DNA of 64,000 nt from Sphingobacterium pedocola. Lineage in GTDB: Bacteria > Bacteroidota > Bacteroidia > Sphingobacteriales > Sphingobacteriaceae. The translations under genes and the position numbers were made by a program. The notes beneath the pieces were generated by a model. The model saw nothing but the letters and a program-made list of their open reading frames with translations. It did not search any database and was not told where the DNA came from. Positions 26,380 to 34,991 of this stretch are shown here, in pieces. The stretch is taken from NCBI RefSeq assembly GCF_015209965.1, contig NZ_MU158689.1, positions 1,683,522-1,747,521 on the forward strand, written 5' to 3'. The stretch's first letter is position 1; each line of letters begins with the position of its first letter.

Positions 26380-26850
26380 TCAATCGTATTTAAAATGAAT
26401 ATGGAGGCTATCTAAAGAATTGCCATATACTTTATAAATGCTATCACGCACATGCTCGCTGTCAGGATCCCTCCTTGGCCAGAAGCTTAAAGCGTCGAGC
26501 ATCTTCCTTCTCAGTTTGGTCTTATTATCAAAGAAAAAGAACAGTTGAAAACCTACATCATTTTTAGGAACACGGAAGGTAGTATCTTTTTCATTGACGC
26601 TAAGATGGATAACATTGTTTTCGTCCTTCGACAGCGCAAATTCCTTTATGAGAATATATGTATCAACTCTGTAGTTAGCTATCATGGTGTCCACTAATAT
26701 TCCCCCATTCAGATAAATCTGCACTTTACTACTATCAATATTCTCAGTACGCGCTCCGTTGTAATAAATTTTGCTGGCCATTTTACCGTTATCACATGAG
26801 ACGATACCCCCTAAAATGACACTTAAGAAAAATCCAATGTATATATTCAT
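26380..26850 (-). CDS. Hypothetical lipoprotein in the Rhs cluster
   Basis: 156 aa. A lipoprotein signal MNIYIGFFLSVILGGIVSC precedes Cys19. The body has beta-strand character (VQIYLNGGILVDTMIANYRV, DTTFRVPKNDVGFQLFFFF). It resembles the 136-aa neighbour in general design (short N-terminal anchor, beta domain, tail rich in charged residues) but not obviously in sequence. Function unknown. Confidence 0.6.
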   Translation of the reverse strand: MNIYIGFFLSVILGGIVSCDNGKMASKIYYNGARTENIDSSKVQIYLNGGILVDTMIANYRVDTYILIKEFALSKDENNVIHLSVNEKDTTFRVPKNDVGFQLFFFFDNKTKLRRKMLDALSFWPRRDPDSEHVRDSIYKVYGNSLDSLHIHFKYD

Positions 26851-26871
26851 CGCACTCTGGTTTATTTTTTA

Positions 26872-26980
26872 TAGGCAAAACTAAGCTCGGCAATCAGATT
26901 TTCTACCGCCTGATAGGTTTCGCTTCGACACCTTGCTCAATTCCTTTCAATAATCCTCGATTCCTAGCCTTCTCCAATTC
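26872..26980 (-). pseudogene. C-terminal remnant of an Rpn-type (PD-(D/E)xK) nuclease gene
   Basis: The minus strand reads ELEKARNRGLLKGIEQGVEA, then after a one-base shift TYQAVENLIAELSFAYKK and a stop. This matches the charged tail and the KNYEIVKKLI-like end of the intact Rpn protein at 36693-37607. The rest of the gene is missing. Confidence 0.55.
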
Positions 26981-27075
26981 TATTTTTATTCATTCAGTTT
27001 ATAAAACGTTACGGGTTTATTTGCCATATCTTCTCAACTGGTAAATGACCAACATAGATATAGTAAAATACAGAA

Positions 27076-27327
27076 TCATTTACTTGCGTTTAAATCTTCA
27101 AAATCGGCTTTGATAAATTCCCAATACTTACCTTTAAAACAGATCGGGTCAAAATCGTTATCGGCTTCTTCGAAATTAGTAAGGTTTGTTAGAATTAAAT
27201 TTCGGTCATGCGAATATGGGTAACGCTGTTCATGAAGAAGTAACATCTCGTTTATAGAATAGTGATGTAATAGCTCATGAATATCCCAAAAATCTTTTTT
27301 CCGACCATATGGTAATGCAACATAAAT
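27076..27327 (-). pseudogene. C-terminal remnant of an AbiEii-type nucleotidyltransferase toxin
   Basis: Directly after the stop of the antitoxin gene, the frame reads LPYGRKKDFWDIHELLHHYS, then EMLLLHEQRYPYSHDRNLIL and FEEADNDFDPI before stopping at 27076. R/KKDFxDL/IxELL and a later FEDADxDPxP are typical of the C-terminal half of AbiEii/MenA-like toxins. The N-terminal nucleotidyltransferase half (GSxxxR and DxD region) is absent, so the toxin is dead. Confidence 0.6.
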
Positions 27328-27816
27328 TTATCTTTTTTGTAATGTCATTGGCTCTATCTTATGATCAGCTAAAACCTGCTTTACTTTTTCCGACCCATAA
27401 AATCGTGTAATTTCATCTTTTTCAGATTGGTTTCCTCGTTCAAAAACACGTTTTATAACTGCTTTATATTGATTTTCCCAATCAATCTTATCGATATCAG
27501 TATCCCAAAAAAGAGCTTTCCTCAGTAAGCTAAGATCAGGAATCTGGTTTTTAAAAGTATTACCTTTGACTTTCTCAATATCATGATAGGTCTGCAACAA
27601 CGCAAATGTCCCCTCTTCAACTCCTAGGGCTTTATCTACTTTTAAAGACAAAGGGACAGAAATACCTCTCTTGCCTCTGATGATTGCATTAAAAACCTGT
27701 CTGTGCGTATCTATTGACAAGGCAAAGGGACTCGGTTTAATTGCCCGCTTTTTTAACTCCCGTTCCAGAATCAGACCGGGATGGATTCCTTTGAACCGTT
27801 CAAAACTTCTTTCCAT
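27328..27816 (-). CDS. HTH antitoxin-like protein with DUF6922-type C-terminus
   Basis: 162 aa. Residues ~12-75 form an HTH of the HigA/addiction-module kind (HPGLILERELKKRAIKPSPF, THRQVFNAIIRGKRGISVPL). Residues ~95-150 (PDLSLLRKALFWDTDIDKID, YKAVIKRVFERGNQSEKDEI) match the short domain often placed next to AbiEii-type toxins. Its toxin partner downstream is only a C-terminal remnant, leaving the antitoxin orphaned. The gene is intact and probably autoregulated. Confidence 0.75.
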   Translation of the reverse strand: MERSFERFKGIHPGLILERELKKRAIKPSPFALSIDTHRQVFNAIIRGKRGISVPLSLKVDKALGVEEGTFALLQTYHDIEKVKGNTFKNQIPDLSLLRKALFWDTDIDKIDWENQYKAVIKRVFERGNQSEKDEITRFYGSEKVKQVLADHKIEPMTLQKR

Positions 27817-27995
27817 AACACAAATGTAATCAATTTTGATTACAAATAATAGCTATCCTTCAAAAAGCTGCCCTTTGAAATTGAGATATAATACTTGCTA
27901 ACATCACACATAATAGGGCAAAATTTCAAACAAATAAAAGAACAAAAAAACTATTTTTTTTAGCAATTTCAAAAGTTTAGTAAAAGGATTTTTGT

Positions 27996-28003
27996 TAGAT
28001 TTG
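27996..28003 (+). promoter_or_regulatory. TAnnTTTG promoter box before the GHKL ATPase gene
   Basis: TAGATTTG exactly fits the Bacteroidota -7 consensus TAnnTTTG and lies 17 nt before the ATG at 28021. A weak upstream GTTTAG sits about 15-20 nt further upstream in the -33 position. This would give a very short 5' leader. Confidence 0.5.
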
Positions 28004-28020
28004 CTAGAGAGATCCCATTT

Positions 28021-29289
28021 ATGAAGAATAGTACAAAGATAACGAATGCGAGTATAGAGTCGGCTGGCTTACCGAAGGATGCAAAACAGGTCATTGCTGA
28101 ATATATATGGAATGGATTTGACGCTAAAGCTTCAACAGTATCTATGGATATCAGTAGCAATCAACTGGGCTATATAGAGCGTATCCGTATCTCGGACAAT
28201 GGTGAAGGTATTGCTCCTGATACCCTAAATTATTCTTTTGGCAACTTTCTAGACTCTTTAAAAAAAGAGCAGCCGAAACGCACGTCGTATACTCGTGGCA
28301 AGAAAGGAAAAGGACGTTTTTCTTTCTCACTATTTGCAACACGTGCTACTTGGCATACCGTGGTCGCTATAAGTGATCAGTTGATGGGATATAAACTCCT
28401 GATCGATAGGGATACAAAAGAAGAATACGAAAACTCAGAACCACAACCTACTACTGCGTCGAGTACGGGTACCATGGTGGTACTGGAAGGGGTATTTGGT
28501 GTGAATGCCGCGACATTGCAGTCTGAAGAATTTGTAGATTTTTTGGCGCAGGAGTTTGGTTGGTTCTTGCATCTCAACAAGGATGCAGGATACAGTATCC
28601 AGATCAATGGAAAAGCTATCTCTTACCAACAGCTGATTCAGGAGACGGACGAGACTTCGTTTACGATATACAGTCCCGAAGAGAACTCTTTTGTGTTTAA
28701 GGTGAATTATATCCGGTGGCAATATCCTATTGGAGATCGCTACTACTATTATTTTTTAAACAGCCATAAAGTGGAGGTGGCCAAGCAGTTGAGTAGCTTC
28801 AATAACAATGCGATTGAATTCCATCATTCGGTGTATGTGAAATCAGCTTTTTTTAACGGGTTTGACCTGTCAGACATGACATTGTCGACTGAAGGAAACT
28901 TATTCAGTGAAAAGGAACAGCAGATAGTTTACCGCAAATTATTGTTGGAACTGCGTGAGATGCTTGAGCGTAAACAAAAGAAATACGTGCGCGAACAAGC
29001 GGTGGGTGTTAAGCTACAGGAACTGCTACAAAAGAATCTACTTCCACACTACAGTTCTTCTGCTAGCGATCAGAATCGTAAAAATACATTATTGCAACTG
29101 ATACAGGAACTATATATTGCTGACCCACGAGCGTTTGTGGGTATCAAAGTAGATTTGATCAGAACGTATCTCGGATTCTTGGACTTGTTGCTACAAACTG
29201 ATCGCAAAACGGAAATATTACCTATCGTAGAGCAAGCCATCCCGCTATCCGACAGAGAACGTGAACGGATCCGGAAGATTTTGGGTTAG
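28021..29289 (+). CDS. GHKL (Hsp90/MutL-like) ATPase, apparently C-terminally short
   Basis: 422 aa. GHKL ATPase motifs are clear: N-box VIAEYIWNGFDAKAS (Glu27, Asn31), DNGEG (59-63) and a Gly-rich lid TRGKKGKGRFSFS (91-103). A second alpha/beta domain follows (to ~300), then a helical region ending abruptly at LSDRERERIRKILG. Relatives of this type in defence loci are often longer, with a further C-terminal domain, so this copy may be truncated or simply a short form. It stands alone, with no nuclease or partner next to it. Role inferred: ATP-dependent conformational switch in a defence or repair system. Confidence 0.7.
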   Translation: MKNSTKITNASIESAGLPKDAKQVIAEYIWNGFDAKASTVSMDISSNQLGYIERIRISDNGEGIAPDTLNYSFGNFLDSLKKEQPKRTSYTRGKKGKGRFSFSLFATRATWHTVVAISDQLMGYKLLIDRDTKEEYENSEPQPTTASSTGTMVVLEGVFGVNAATLQSEEFVDFLAQEFGWFLHLNKDAGYSIQINGKAISYQQLIQETDETSFTIYSPEENSFVFKVNYIRWQYPIGDRYYYYFLNSHKVEVAKQLSSFNNNAIEFHHSVYVKSAFFNGFDLSDMTLSTEGNLFSEKEQQIVYRKLLLELREMLERKQKKYVREQAVGVKLQELLQKNLLPHYSSSASDQNRKNTLLQLIQELYIADPRAFVGIKVDLIRTYLGFLDLLLQTDRKTEILPIVEQAIPLSDRERERIRKILG

Positions 29290-29417
29290 ATTAAAGCATT
29301 TACGTAATTCCCAATGATAAAACTGCTGCGTTGCAGTTTTGAAAAAAGCCCATTCTCTTGCACAGATCGCTGGTTTCTCCGTACAGAATTATTAAAAGTC
29401 GAATATTGTGGTAGAAA

Positions 29418-30242
29418 TCATATTCCGTCTACGGCTATCATCATGTGGGGACTAAATGGTAGTAAATAACCATCATTTTCTGTAAGGTGAAGTAGTTCTA
29501 TCAATGTATCTCTTTTTTTATCATCTGCCATATGCGCAAAAAAATTACTGTCCAGCCAGGTCATACCCTCTACCGCATAAATATTTAAGCAGGTCAACTC
29601 CTGCTCGATAAATTCCTGTTTAAGCTGCTCAGGTCTATGATAGAATGCTTCCGCCAATAGCCACGGAAAGCCATCAGCCGGATTGTGCCTGCCTGTTGTT
29701 AATTCTTCTTTACACATTTCAAAGAAAGATTTTTTATGGATCAAGCCATTTAGGAGCCCGACTAAAGTGGAGGCTGTGTAGTTTATTGCAAATCCGAGGA
29801 TGATCCCGTTGGTCTTTACTACACGTCTAGCTTCAGCAATAGTTTTAGCTCTATCTGCTTTCTTCTGAAGATGATAAAGAGGCCCATGAAGTATTACTAG
29901 GTCTGCATGATTATCTGGGAACGGCATTTTTTTTGACTCCCCCTGCTGTACAGTATATTTATTTTTCAATTTATTCGCTCTTTGAATGGCTTGATCTACA
30001 TGTTTTTGAACGGGCTCTATCAGATGAACTCGGTGTCCTTTCAATGACAGCCATTCCGAATACTTTCCGGTACCACCACCTACATCAATTATCGTTATGG
30101 AGGGGGAAGAGATGTATTTTTCAATGAGTGATTTTATCCTTTCAAATTCAAATATACCCATGCCCTTATCAAGCCGGGTTTCTTCAGAGGCTCTTTCGTA
30201 GAATATCTCTATGTCTCTACTGATTAGCTGCTTACTTTTCAT
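29418..30242 (-). CDS. Class I SAM-dependent methyltransferase
   Basis: 274 aa. Motif I is IIDVGGGTGKYSEWL (residues ~51-65). An acidic strand end follows (VHLIEP), then MPFPDNHADLVILHGPLYHL and an ARRVVKTNGIILG motif, the pattern of small-molecule methyltransferases of the Methyltransf_11/25 type. No signal peptide. It is a single gene, divergent from the Gfo/Idh gene at 30524. The substrate is unknown. Confidence 0.85.
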   Translation of the reverse strand: MKSKQLISRDIEIFYERASEETRLDKGMGIFEFERIKSLIEKYISSPSITIIDVGGGTGKYSEWLSLKGHRVHLIEPVQKHVDQAIQRANKLKNKYTVQQGESKKMPFPDNHADLVILHGPLYHLQKKADRAKTIAEARRVVKTNGIILGFAINYTASTLVGLLNGLIHKKSFFEMCKEELTTGRHNPADGFPWLLAEAFYHRPEQLKQEFIEQELTCLNIYAVEGMTWLDSNFFAHMADDKKRDTLIELLHLTENDGYLLPFSPHMMIAVDGI

Positions 30243-30523
30243 TACATTTTCTTATTAGATACATATCTGACATATGAAATATATGACATGATGATGTATC
30301 GCTGATTCTAAAATCAATGATTACTAATTATTAAATAAAATGCTTGTGTATAACTATCTGTGCATTAAAATTGGAAGATTCCTATGCATTCTTAACTCTC
30401 GGAAGAGTCCGTCTCTCTTGTCAAGACGCAGATAATATGTTAGACGTAGTAAAACAGACTGCAAACATAAGAATTTTTTAGTAATTTGTGAGTTAATTAT
30501 AAACTAATCAAATAAGGAGAGAT

Positions 30524-31921
30524 ATGACAAATTTTTCGCGAAGAGACTTCCTTTATGCTTTGGGTGTATTGGCAGCGGGAACAACAGTTCACATGCCATC
30601 AAAGGCGTTTGGGTTAACAAGGAAATTGCGCGTGACGCTGGTGGGCACTGGTGTTCGCGGAATATCATTTTGGGGACGCAGACTGGTAGAGCAGTATCCA
30701 GACTTGCTTGAATTCGTAGGACTTAGTGATATCAATCCCGGTAGATTGGAGTTTGCAAGAGAATACATGAAGGTGGACTGTCCGGTGTTCTTGGATTTTG
30801 ATGAAATGCTCAATCAGGTAAAACCGGATCTGATCATTGTATGCACCAAAGACTCATCCCATCACACATTTATTATCAACGGACTGAAGGCTGGATGTGA
30901 TGTCCTGACCGAAAAGCCATTAACGACCGATGAGGTCAAAGCCCAAGCAATACTGGATGCCGAACGTCGATCTGGGAAAAACCTGATTGTCGGTTTCAAC
31001 TATCGATGGAGCCCGTACATGACCAAAATCAAAGAATTGCTGCAAAACGGTGAAATCGGAGAGGTTACTTCCGTGGATTTCAACTGGTACCTCAACGTGC
31101 ATCATGGGGCATCGTATTTCCGACGTTGGCATGGATTGATGAAGGATGGCGGATCACTATGGATACATAAAGCTACCCATCATTTTGATCTGCTCAATTG
31201 GTGGTTGGATTCGGATCCGGAAGAGGTTTTCGCTTATGGTGCACTGGAACATTATGGAAGCAGTGGCCCTTTTCGCGGTACGAACTGCCGTAGTTGTGAT
31301 CATAAAACCGAATGCCAATATTATTGGGACATCACCAAAGACAAGCACGCCATGCAGCTATATGTCGCCAATGAAGAGCATGATGGTTATTGGCGCGATG
31401 GATGTGTATATCGACATGAAATAGACATCTACGATAAGATGTCAGCACAAATCAAATATGCAAATAACACCATCGTCAATTATTCGTTGACGACGTATTC
31501 TCCATTTGAAGGCTGGCGAATTGCATTCAATGGACAACATGGCCGTATAGAAGCCTGGCTGGATATTCCATGGATGAAAAATGAACAGCTAGATCAGGAG
31601 AGCCTGCACGCGGCAGAAATGGAGCAAGCAACGCGCGATGATATGATCCATGAGCCGCTAGTGCTTTATAAGAATTGGAATGAATATAAAATCATCCAAG
31701 TCGGAAGCGAACGGAGCGGACACGGCGGAGGAGACAGGAGGTTGCATGACAAGTTATTCAAAAACCCGGAATCGGCCGACCCGTACAAGCATTCGGCAGG
31801 CATACGTGATGGTGTAATGTCGGTTCTGGTAGGCGTAGCCGCAAGGAAGAGCATTACTACAAACGCACCAGTAAAAATCGCAACGCTTACCGACCTGGTG
31901 CCCATGGTGAAGCGGGAATAG
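30524..31921 (+). CDS. Tat-exported Gfo/Idh/MocA family oxidoreductase
   Basis: 465 aa. The N-terminus has a Tat signal, SRRDFLYALGVLAAGTTVH (twin Arg at 6-7). The Rossmann NAD(P) motif is GTGVRG (41-46) and the family signature EKP is at 130-132 (DVLTEKPLTTDE). A Cys cluster NCRSCDHKTECQYY near residue 250 may bind metal or form disulfides. Such enzymes oxidise or reduce sugars and related compounds; exported forms usually carry a tightly bound cofactor. A strong ribosome site (AAGGAGAG) precedes the ATG. A single gene, probably in carbohydrate metabolism. Confidence 0.9.
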   Translation: MTNFSRRDFLYALGVLAAGTTVHMPSKAFGLTRKLRVTLVGTGVRGISFWGRRLVEQYPDLLEFVGLSDINPGRLEFAREYMKVDCPVFLDFDEMLNQVKPDLIIVCTKDSSHHTFIINGLKAGCDVLTEKPLTTDEVKAQAILDAERRSGKNLIVGFNYRWSPYMTKIKELLQNGEIGEVTSVDFNWYLNVHHGASYFRRWHGLMKDGGSLWIHKATHHFDLLNWWLDSDPEEVFAYGALEHYGSSGPFRGTNCRSCDHKTECQYYWDITKDKHAMQLYVANEEHDGYWRDGCVYRHEIDIYDKMSAQIKYANNTIVNYSLTTYSPFEGWRIAFNGQHGRIEAWLDIPWMKNEQLDQESLHAAEMEQATRDDMIHEPLVLYKNWNEYKIIQVGSERSGHGGGDRRLHDKLFKNPESADPYKHSAGIRDGVMSVLVGVAARKSITTNAPVKIATLTDLVPMVKRE

Positions 31922-32254
31922 CACCCTTTTCATGACCAGACGACATATTCTTGCAGTTATTACCGAAAGTGAGCAAAGTTATCTGTTTAGGAAAGCAATT
32001 GGATGGATAATATAGTTCATTGGAGCCTGAGGTAAAAGACGGAGATTTTGCTGACGAGGTACTTAATGTGCCATTTCTTTTGGCAACAAATTTTGCTCTC
32101 CCAAGACTTGTGGTAGATGATTGAGTACGTAGGCAATATCAAAACTATATTTATCTCCATCGTGACTCATTATCGTAAATACCATCATTTTCGACCAACT
32201 TTGGATATTAATAAAAATCTGATCGGTTGTCGTGTAGTGAATTGGGTAACCTAC
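31922..32254. other. Intergenic region with an in-frame extension of the next gene
   Basis: Most shows nothing. On the minus strand, the frame of the lipoprotein gene at 32255 continues open for 64 codons past its TAA, down to 32063 (GYPIHYTTTDQIFINIQSWS ... LPQVLGEQNLLPKEMAH). It looks coding-like. It may be the lost end of the lipoprotein after a nonsense change, or a remnant of another gene. Confidence 0.35.
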
Positions 32255-33046
32255 TTACTGATTTCTACTTCTATAAACCCGGTCCTTTAACTTTTTGATA
32301 TGATTACTGTCACTCACCATTGGGAAATATGCGCTATTATACTTATTGCGGTAGCTCGTGAAATAAAAAGAGTCTGCTAGGCGCTCCGGATCATCACCAG
32401 GGGTGGCAAATACCAGTGCTGGGTTTACCATCCGTTTAAAAATGACTGGATTTGAAAATATGGTATCTAACCTAACTGTTAGATTATTGTTATTCTTTTT
32501 GGCAAAGGAATTAGAGGTCAGGCTTTCTAATTTAACAGATGAGCTATCTGTGAGAAACTCGACCGCCCAGGTCTGCCGATTTTCCGGTGTAGTAGAATTG
32601 AATACAATATCTCCCTGCTTGTGTAGTTCGCCTTCTCTGATCTGCAATATTTCTCTTACATTAATAAGGTTGCGAGTTAGGTGCACACTATCGTTAAAAT
32701 TAGGATCAGTTCGTCGCACTAACCTGATGCCTGGTGAAGTAAACCTGTGATAGTAATGGATCGGAGTACAATGAAAGACCTTTCTTGGCCACGTCTGTCC
32801 TTTCGCTACGAACAGATAATGAACACCTAGCGTAATCATACTATCGACTAATGATGTTGTATAGCTGATTTCGCCCGGAGAATTTAGAAGGGTGTCATAC
32901 TTGGCATATACATCGAACGACGCCAATTGAAATGAATCCAGACGCGTGGTCTTAGGCAATGCAGGCACATAATGGGTGGACCTACAAGAGGATACGAAGG
33001 ACAGGCCTACGAGAACCAAAACAAAAAGAGAATTAATGGTCTTCAT
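32255..33046 (-). CDS. Hypothetical lipoprotein
   Basis: 263 aa. Lipoprotein signal MKTINSLFVLVLVGLSFVSSC, Cys21. The body is beta-rich and not recognised (VHYLFVAKGQTWPRKVFHCT, VFNSTTPENRQTWAVEFLTD). The start overlaps the end of the upstream gene by 14 bp, so the two form an operon. The frame stays open after its stop (see 31922-32254), so the protein may once have been longer. Confidence 0.65.
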   Translation of the reverse strand: MKTINSLFVLVLVGLSFVSSCRSTHYVPALPKTTRLDSFQLASFDVYAKYDTLLNSPGEISYTTSLVDSMITLGVHYLFVAKGQTWPRKVFHCTPIHYYHRFTSPGIRLVRRTDPNFNDSVHLTRNLINVREILQIREGELHKQGDIVFNSTTPENRQTWAVEFLTDSSSVKLESLTSNSFAKKNNNNLTVRLDTIFSNPVIFKRMVNPALVFATPGDDPERLADSFYFTSYRNKYNSAYFPMVSDSNHIKKLKDRVYRSRNQ

Positions 33047-33995
33047 GCTGTAAGTGATTAGAAATAAATACCTGAGATTGTACGTATATTGATAACCTTA
33101 ACTTTGAGTTGTCGATATGAAAGGGCATATTTCTCATATAGTGGATAGCTTTTTGCCCCTGTATAAGTTTCAGATTTGGATTGGTAAGTTTTAGGTTTAT
33201 ATTTCCCATCTGATTATGACCCACCGTAAAACGCCAGTAATCTTCATTGTATCGTATCTCTGACAGGTCCTTGTAATCCACGTAATTGTCTCCAATTTTC
33301 TTCGCGGCTTCGTATGCAAGATGGGTATAGCCGGTAAAACGATTGTATGCAAGGGCAAAGTGATCAACCACTCGATGTCCACTTCGATGCCATGCCACCA
33401 TCGCACTGCTGGTATACCAGCGATCGTACCCATCGATAAGAAATGTAGGCATCACACCGTCGTTCTGATAAAAAATATGTACTTCCCGAATCTTAAGATT
33501 GAAAGTGCCTACCCGTTGAAATCTATTCCTGTCACCGGGATTTAACATTAAAATACCTTGGGTACCGAGCGAAATAGAGGAGTAATACGGGTTTTTGATT
33601 GCCGGCATACTTAAGTCGGCAAACGCATAAAAGGGCTGACTATATTCTGGCTGGCGATGACGAGATGTCTTCGTATCGTCGTGATATAATGAGACAGGGA
33701 TCTGTAGGCTACCGAAAAATTGGTGGGACATTTTTTTATCGGCCGTTGAGAAGGTATTCCACTTGAAAGAGTATTGTACCTGTGGAGTTACGCCGAGCCA
33801 CTTTCCTTGATAAAGATACCCTGCATTAATATTGGCTTCGATAAAAGGTAAGAATTTTTTGACACCGCTGAGATGTAATCCAACGGTGATATTACTTCCC
33901 AAACCGTAGGAATTGGCTCCGTTGACGGAATACAATTGTGCATACACCAACGTATTGACACACAATAGGATTGCACAAAACAATATTGATTTCAT
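33033..33995 (-). CDS. Hypothetical secreted or outer-membrane protein
   Basis: 320 aa. Signal peptide MKSILFCAILLCVNTLVYAQ. It is rich in Tyr, Gly and aromatic-alternating strands (YGLGSNITVGLHLSGVKKF, ASYHY-like KWNTFSTADKKMSHQFFGSL), consistent with a small outer-membrane barrel or secreted beta protein. Not recognised. It is first in a two-gene operon with the lipoprotein at 32255 (14-bp overlap), suggesting that the two work together at the cell surface. Confidence 0.65.
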   Translation of the reverse strand: MKSILFCAILLCVNTLVYAQLYSVNGANSYGLGSNITVGLHLSGVKKFLPFIEANINAGYLYQGKWLGVTPQVQYSFKWNTFSTADKKMSHQFFGSLQIPVSLYHDDTKTSRHRQPEYSQPFYAFADLSMPAIKNPYYSSISLGTQGILMLNPGDRNRFQRVGTFNLKIREVHIFYQNDGVMPTFLIDGYDRWYTSSAMVAWHRSGHRVVDHFALAYNRFTGYTHLAYEAAKKIGDNYVDYKDLSEIRYNEDYWRFTVGHNQMGNINLKLTNPNLKLIQGQKAIHYMRNMPFHIDNSKLRLSIYVQSQVFISNHLQHEDH

Positions 33996-34123
33996 AATGG
34001 GTTAATAACTTGTAATAAAGATATAAAACATCTATTAATTTGTTACCAAAAGATTTTACTTTTTTATTTCAAGCCATAATTGCTTCGTGCGTACAGCGTA
34101 ACGGCCAAACGAATTCGTCTTAA

Positions 34124-34409
34124 TTATATCTTATCATTTTTCCACTGTAGCTTTGAACTTTGCGGTAAATCAGGGGTTGTACACTCGATCAAGCCGTCAC
34201 CAAGCAATGGGTTAATTATATTGTTCACTTGTCCAGAGATGCTCCGTTGGTTTAATGCTACAGAAATATCTTTTCTAGATCGTGTTTTTTCTAATACAAT
34301 ATGTAGCCCGCTGCTATACAATGTGGTTCATCCAGCTCTTGTCACAGCTCCTGCTGTAGCTCCTGCTGTAACTCCTGCTGCCACTCTTGCTGTGTTGAAA
34401 TACCCGTAC
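34124..34409 (-). pseudogene. C-terminal remnant of an AlbA_2-type ATP-binding/HTH protein
   Basis: The minus strand encodes NQRSISGQVNNIINPLLGDG, then LIECTTPDLPQSSKLQ before a stop at 34124. This is the winged-helix end typical of AlbA_2/RecG-like regulators (NYIxPLLxxGLIExTxPDKPxSxxQ). Upstream and out of frame lies a TAGATAGAV-like linker encoded by 12-bp repeats (GCTCCTGCTGTA), comparable to the VTPQ-type linkers of that family. The body of the gene is missing. Confidence 0.45.
34333..34400. repeat. 12-bp degenerate repeat (GCTCCTGCTGTA)
   Basis: About five imperfect tandem units of 12 bp. They probably encode the low-complexity linker of the decayed AlbA_2-type gene on the minus strand. 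The plus-strand reading (APAVAPAVTP) is a shadow. Confidence 0.65.
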
Positions 34410-34569
34410 AAAGTAACCCGGTTGTCGTACTACACAGTGCCGATCCGGAGGTAATTTTATAACCACCTATACAGACTTTCAAAAGTTCTGTGCATTTTTT
34501 TCATAGTTCTGTACAACTTTATGATAACGCGGCACAAAGTTTTCAACTTTCTGTACGGCGGATCGTTAG

Positions 34570-34690
34570 TTCTGTACAGGGAAATGACAAATCTGTACGG
34601 GGAAATGGCAGTTTTGCACGATAAACTTAAAGAGCTAATTACGAGGTTAAACCAGCTAAGTAAGGCGATTACAACTTACGCATTTCATAA
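34570..34690 (+). repeat. 21-bp periodic repeats that read as heptads
   Basis: The words CTGTACAGGGAAATGAC and CTGTACGGGGAAATGGC are 21 bp apart and are followed by weaker copies. The plus frame gives LYREMTN, LYGEMAV, LHDKLKE, LITRLNQ, a clean heptad coiled coil, inside an open frame from 34521 to 34748. No ribosome site is evident and the end is unstructured, so a functional gene is doubtful; a decayed repeat region is more likely. Confidence 0.4.
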
Positions 34691-34691
34691 T

Positions 34692-34990
34692 TTATCTTTT
34701 ATACTTTTTATTTGGCTTCCTACTTGTTTGAAATATAGACACCACTAAAATTTCCTTTTTCTTGGGGTAAATTTTATAAACAATCAAAAATGGAAAAACC
34801 TCTGTAATTGCTTCTCGGTAATTTTTTAGTTTTTCAGGAAATTGTAACGGATTGTTGGCAACATGTATAAAAACAGCATCAATAGCTTGGGAAAATCGTT
34901 CTCCTAATCCTTTAGACCTTCTTCATACCAAAGATAGGAGCTTAGGTACTCTTTCTCAGCCGCTCTATGTAAAATAACACGATAGGACAT
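34692..34990 (-). pseudogene. ParE/RelE-type toxin gene with a one-base frameshift
   Basis: The minus strand begins MSYRVILHRAAEKEYLS, typical of ParE/RelE toxins, and breaks after WYEEGLK where one G appears to be missing (AAGGATTAGG). The next frame gives GLGERFSQAIDAVFIHVANN, FPEKLKNYREAITEVFPFLI and VYKIYPKKKEILVVSIFQTS, the rest of a normal toxin. With one base restored, a protein of ~98 aa would result. Toxins of this fold cut mRNA at the ribosome (RelE) or poison gyrase (ParE). It follows its antitoxin by 1 nt. Confidence 0.75.
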
Positions 34991-34991
34991 G

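Noticed and set aside
34080-34454. A 124-codon plus-strand frame
   Set aside because: It is antisense to the recognisable AlbA_2-type C-terminus and gets its length from the 12-bp repeat tract.
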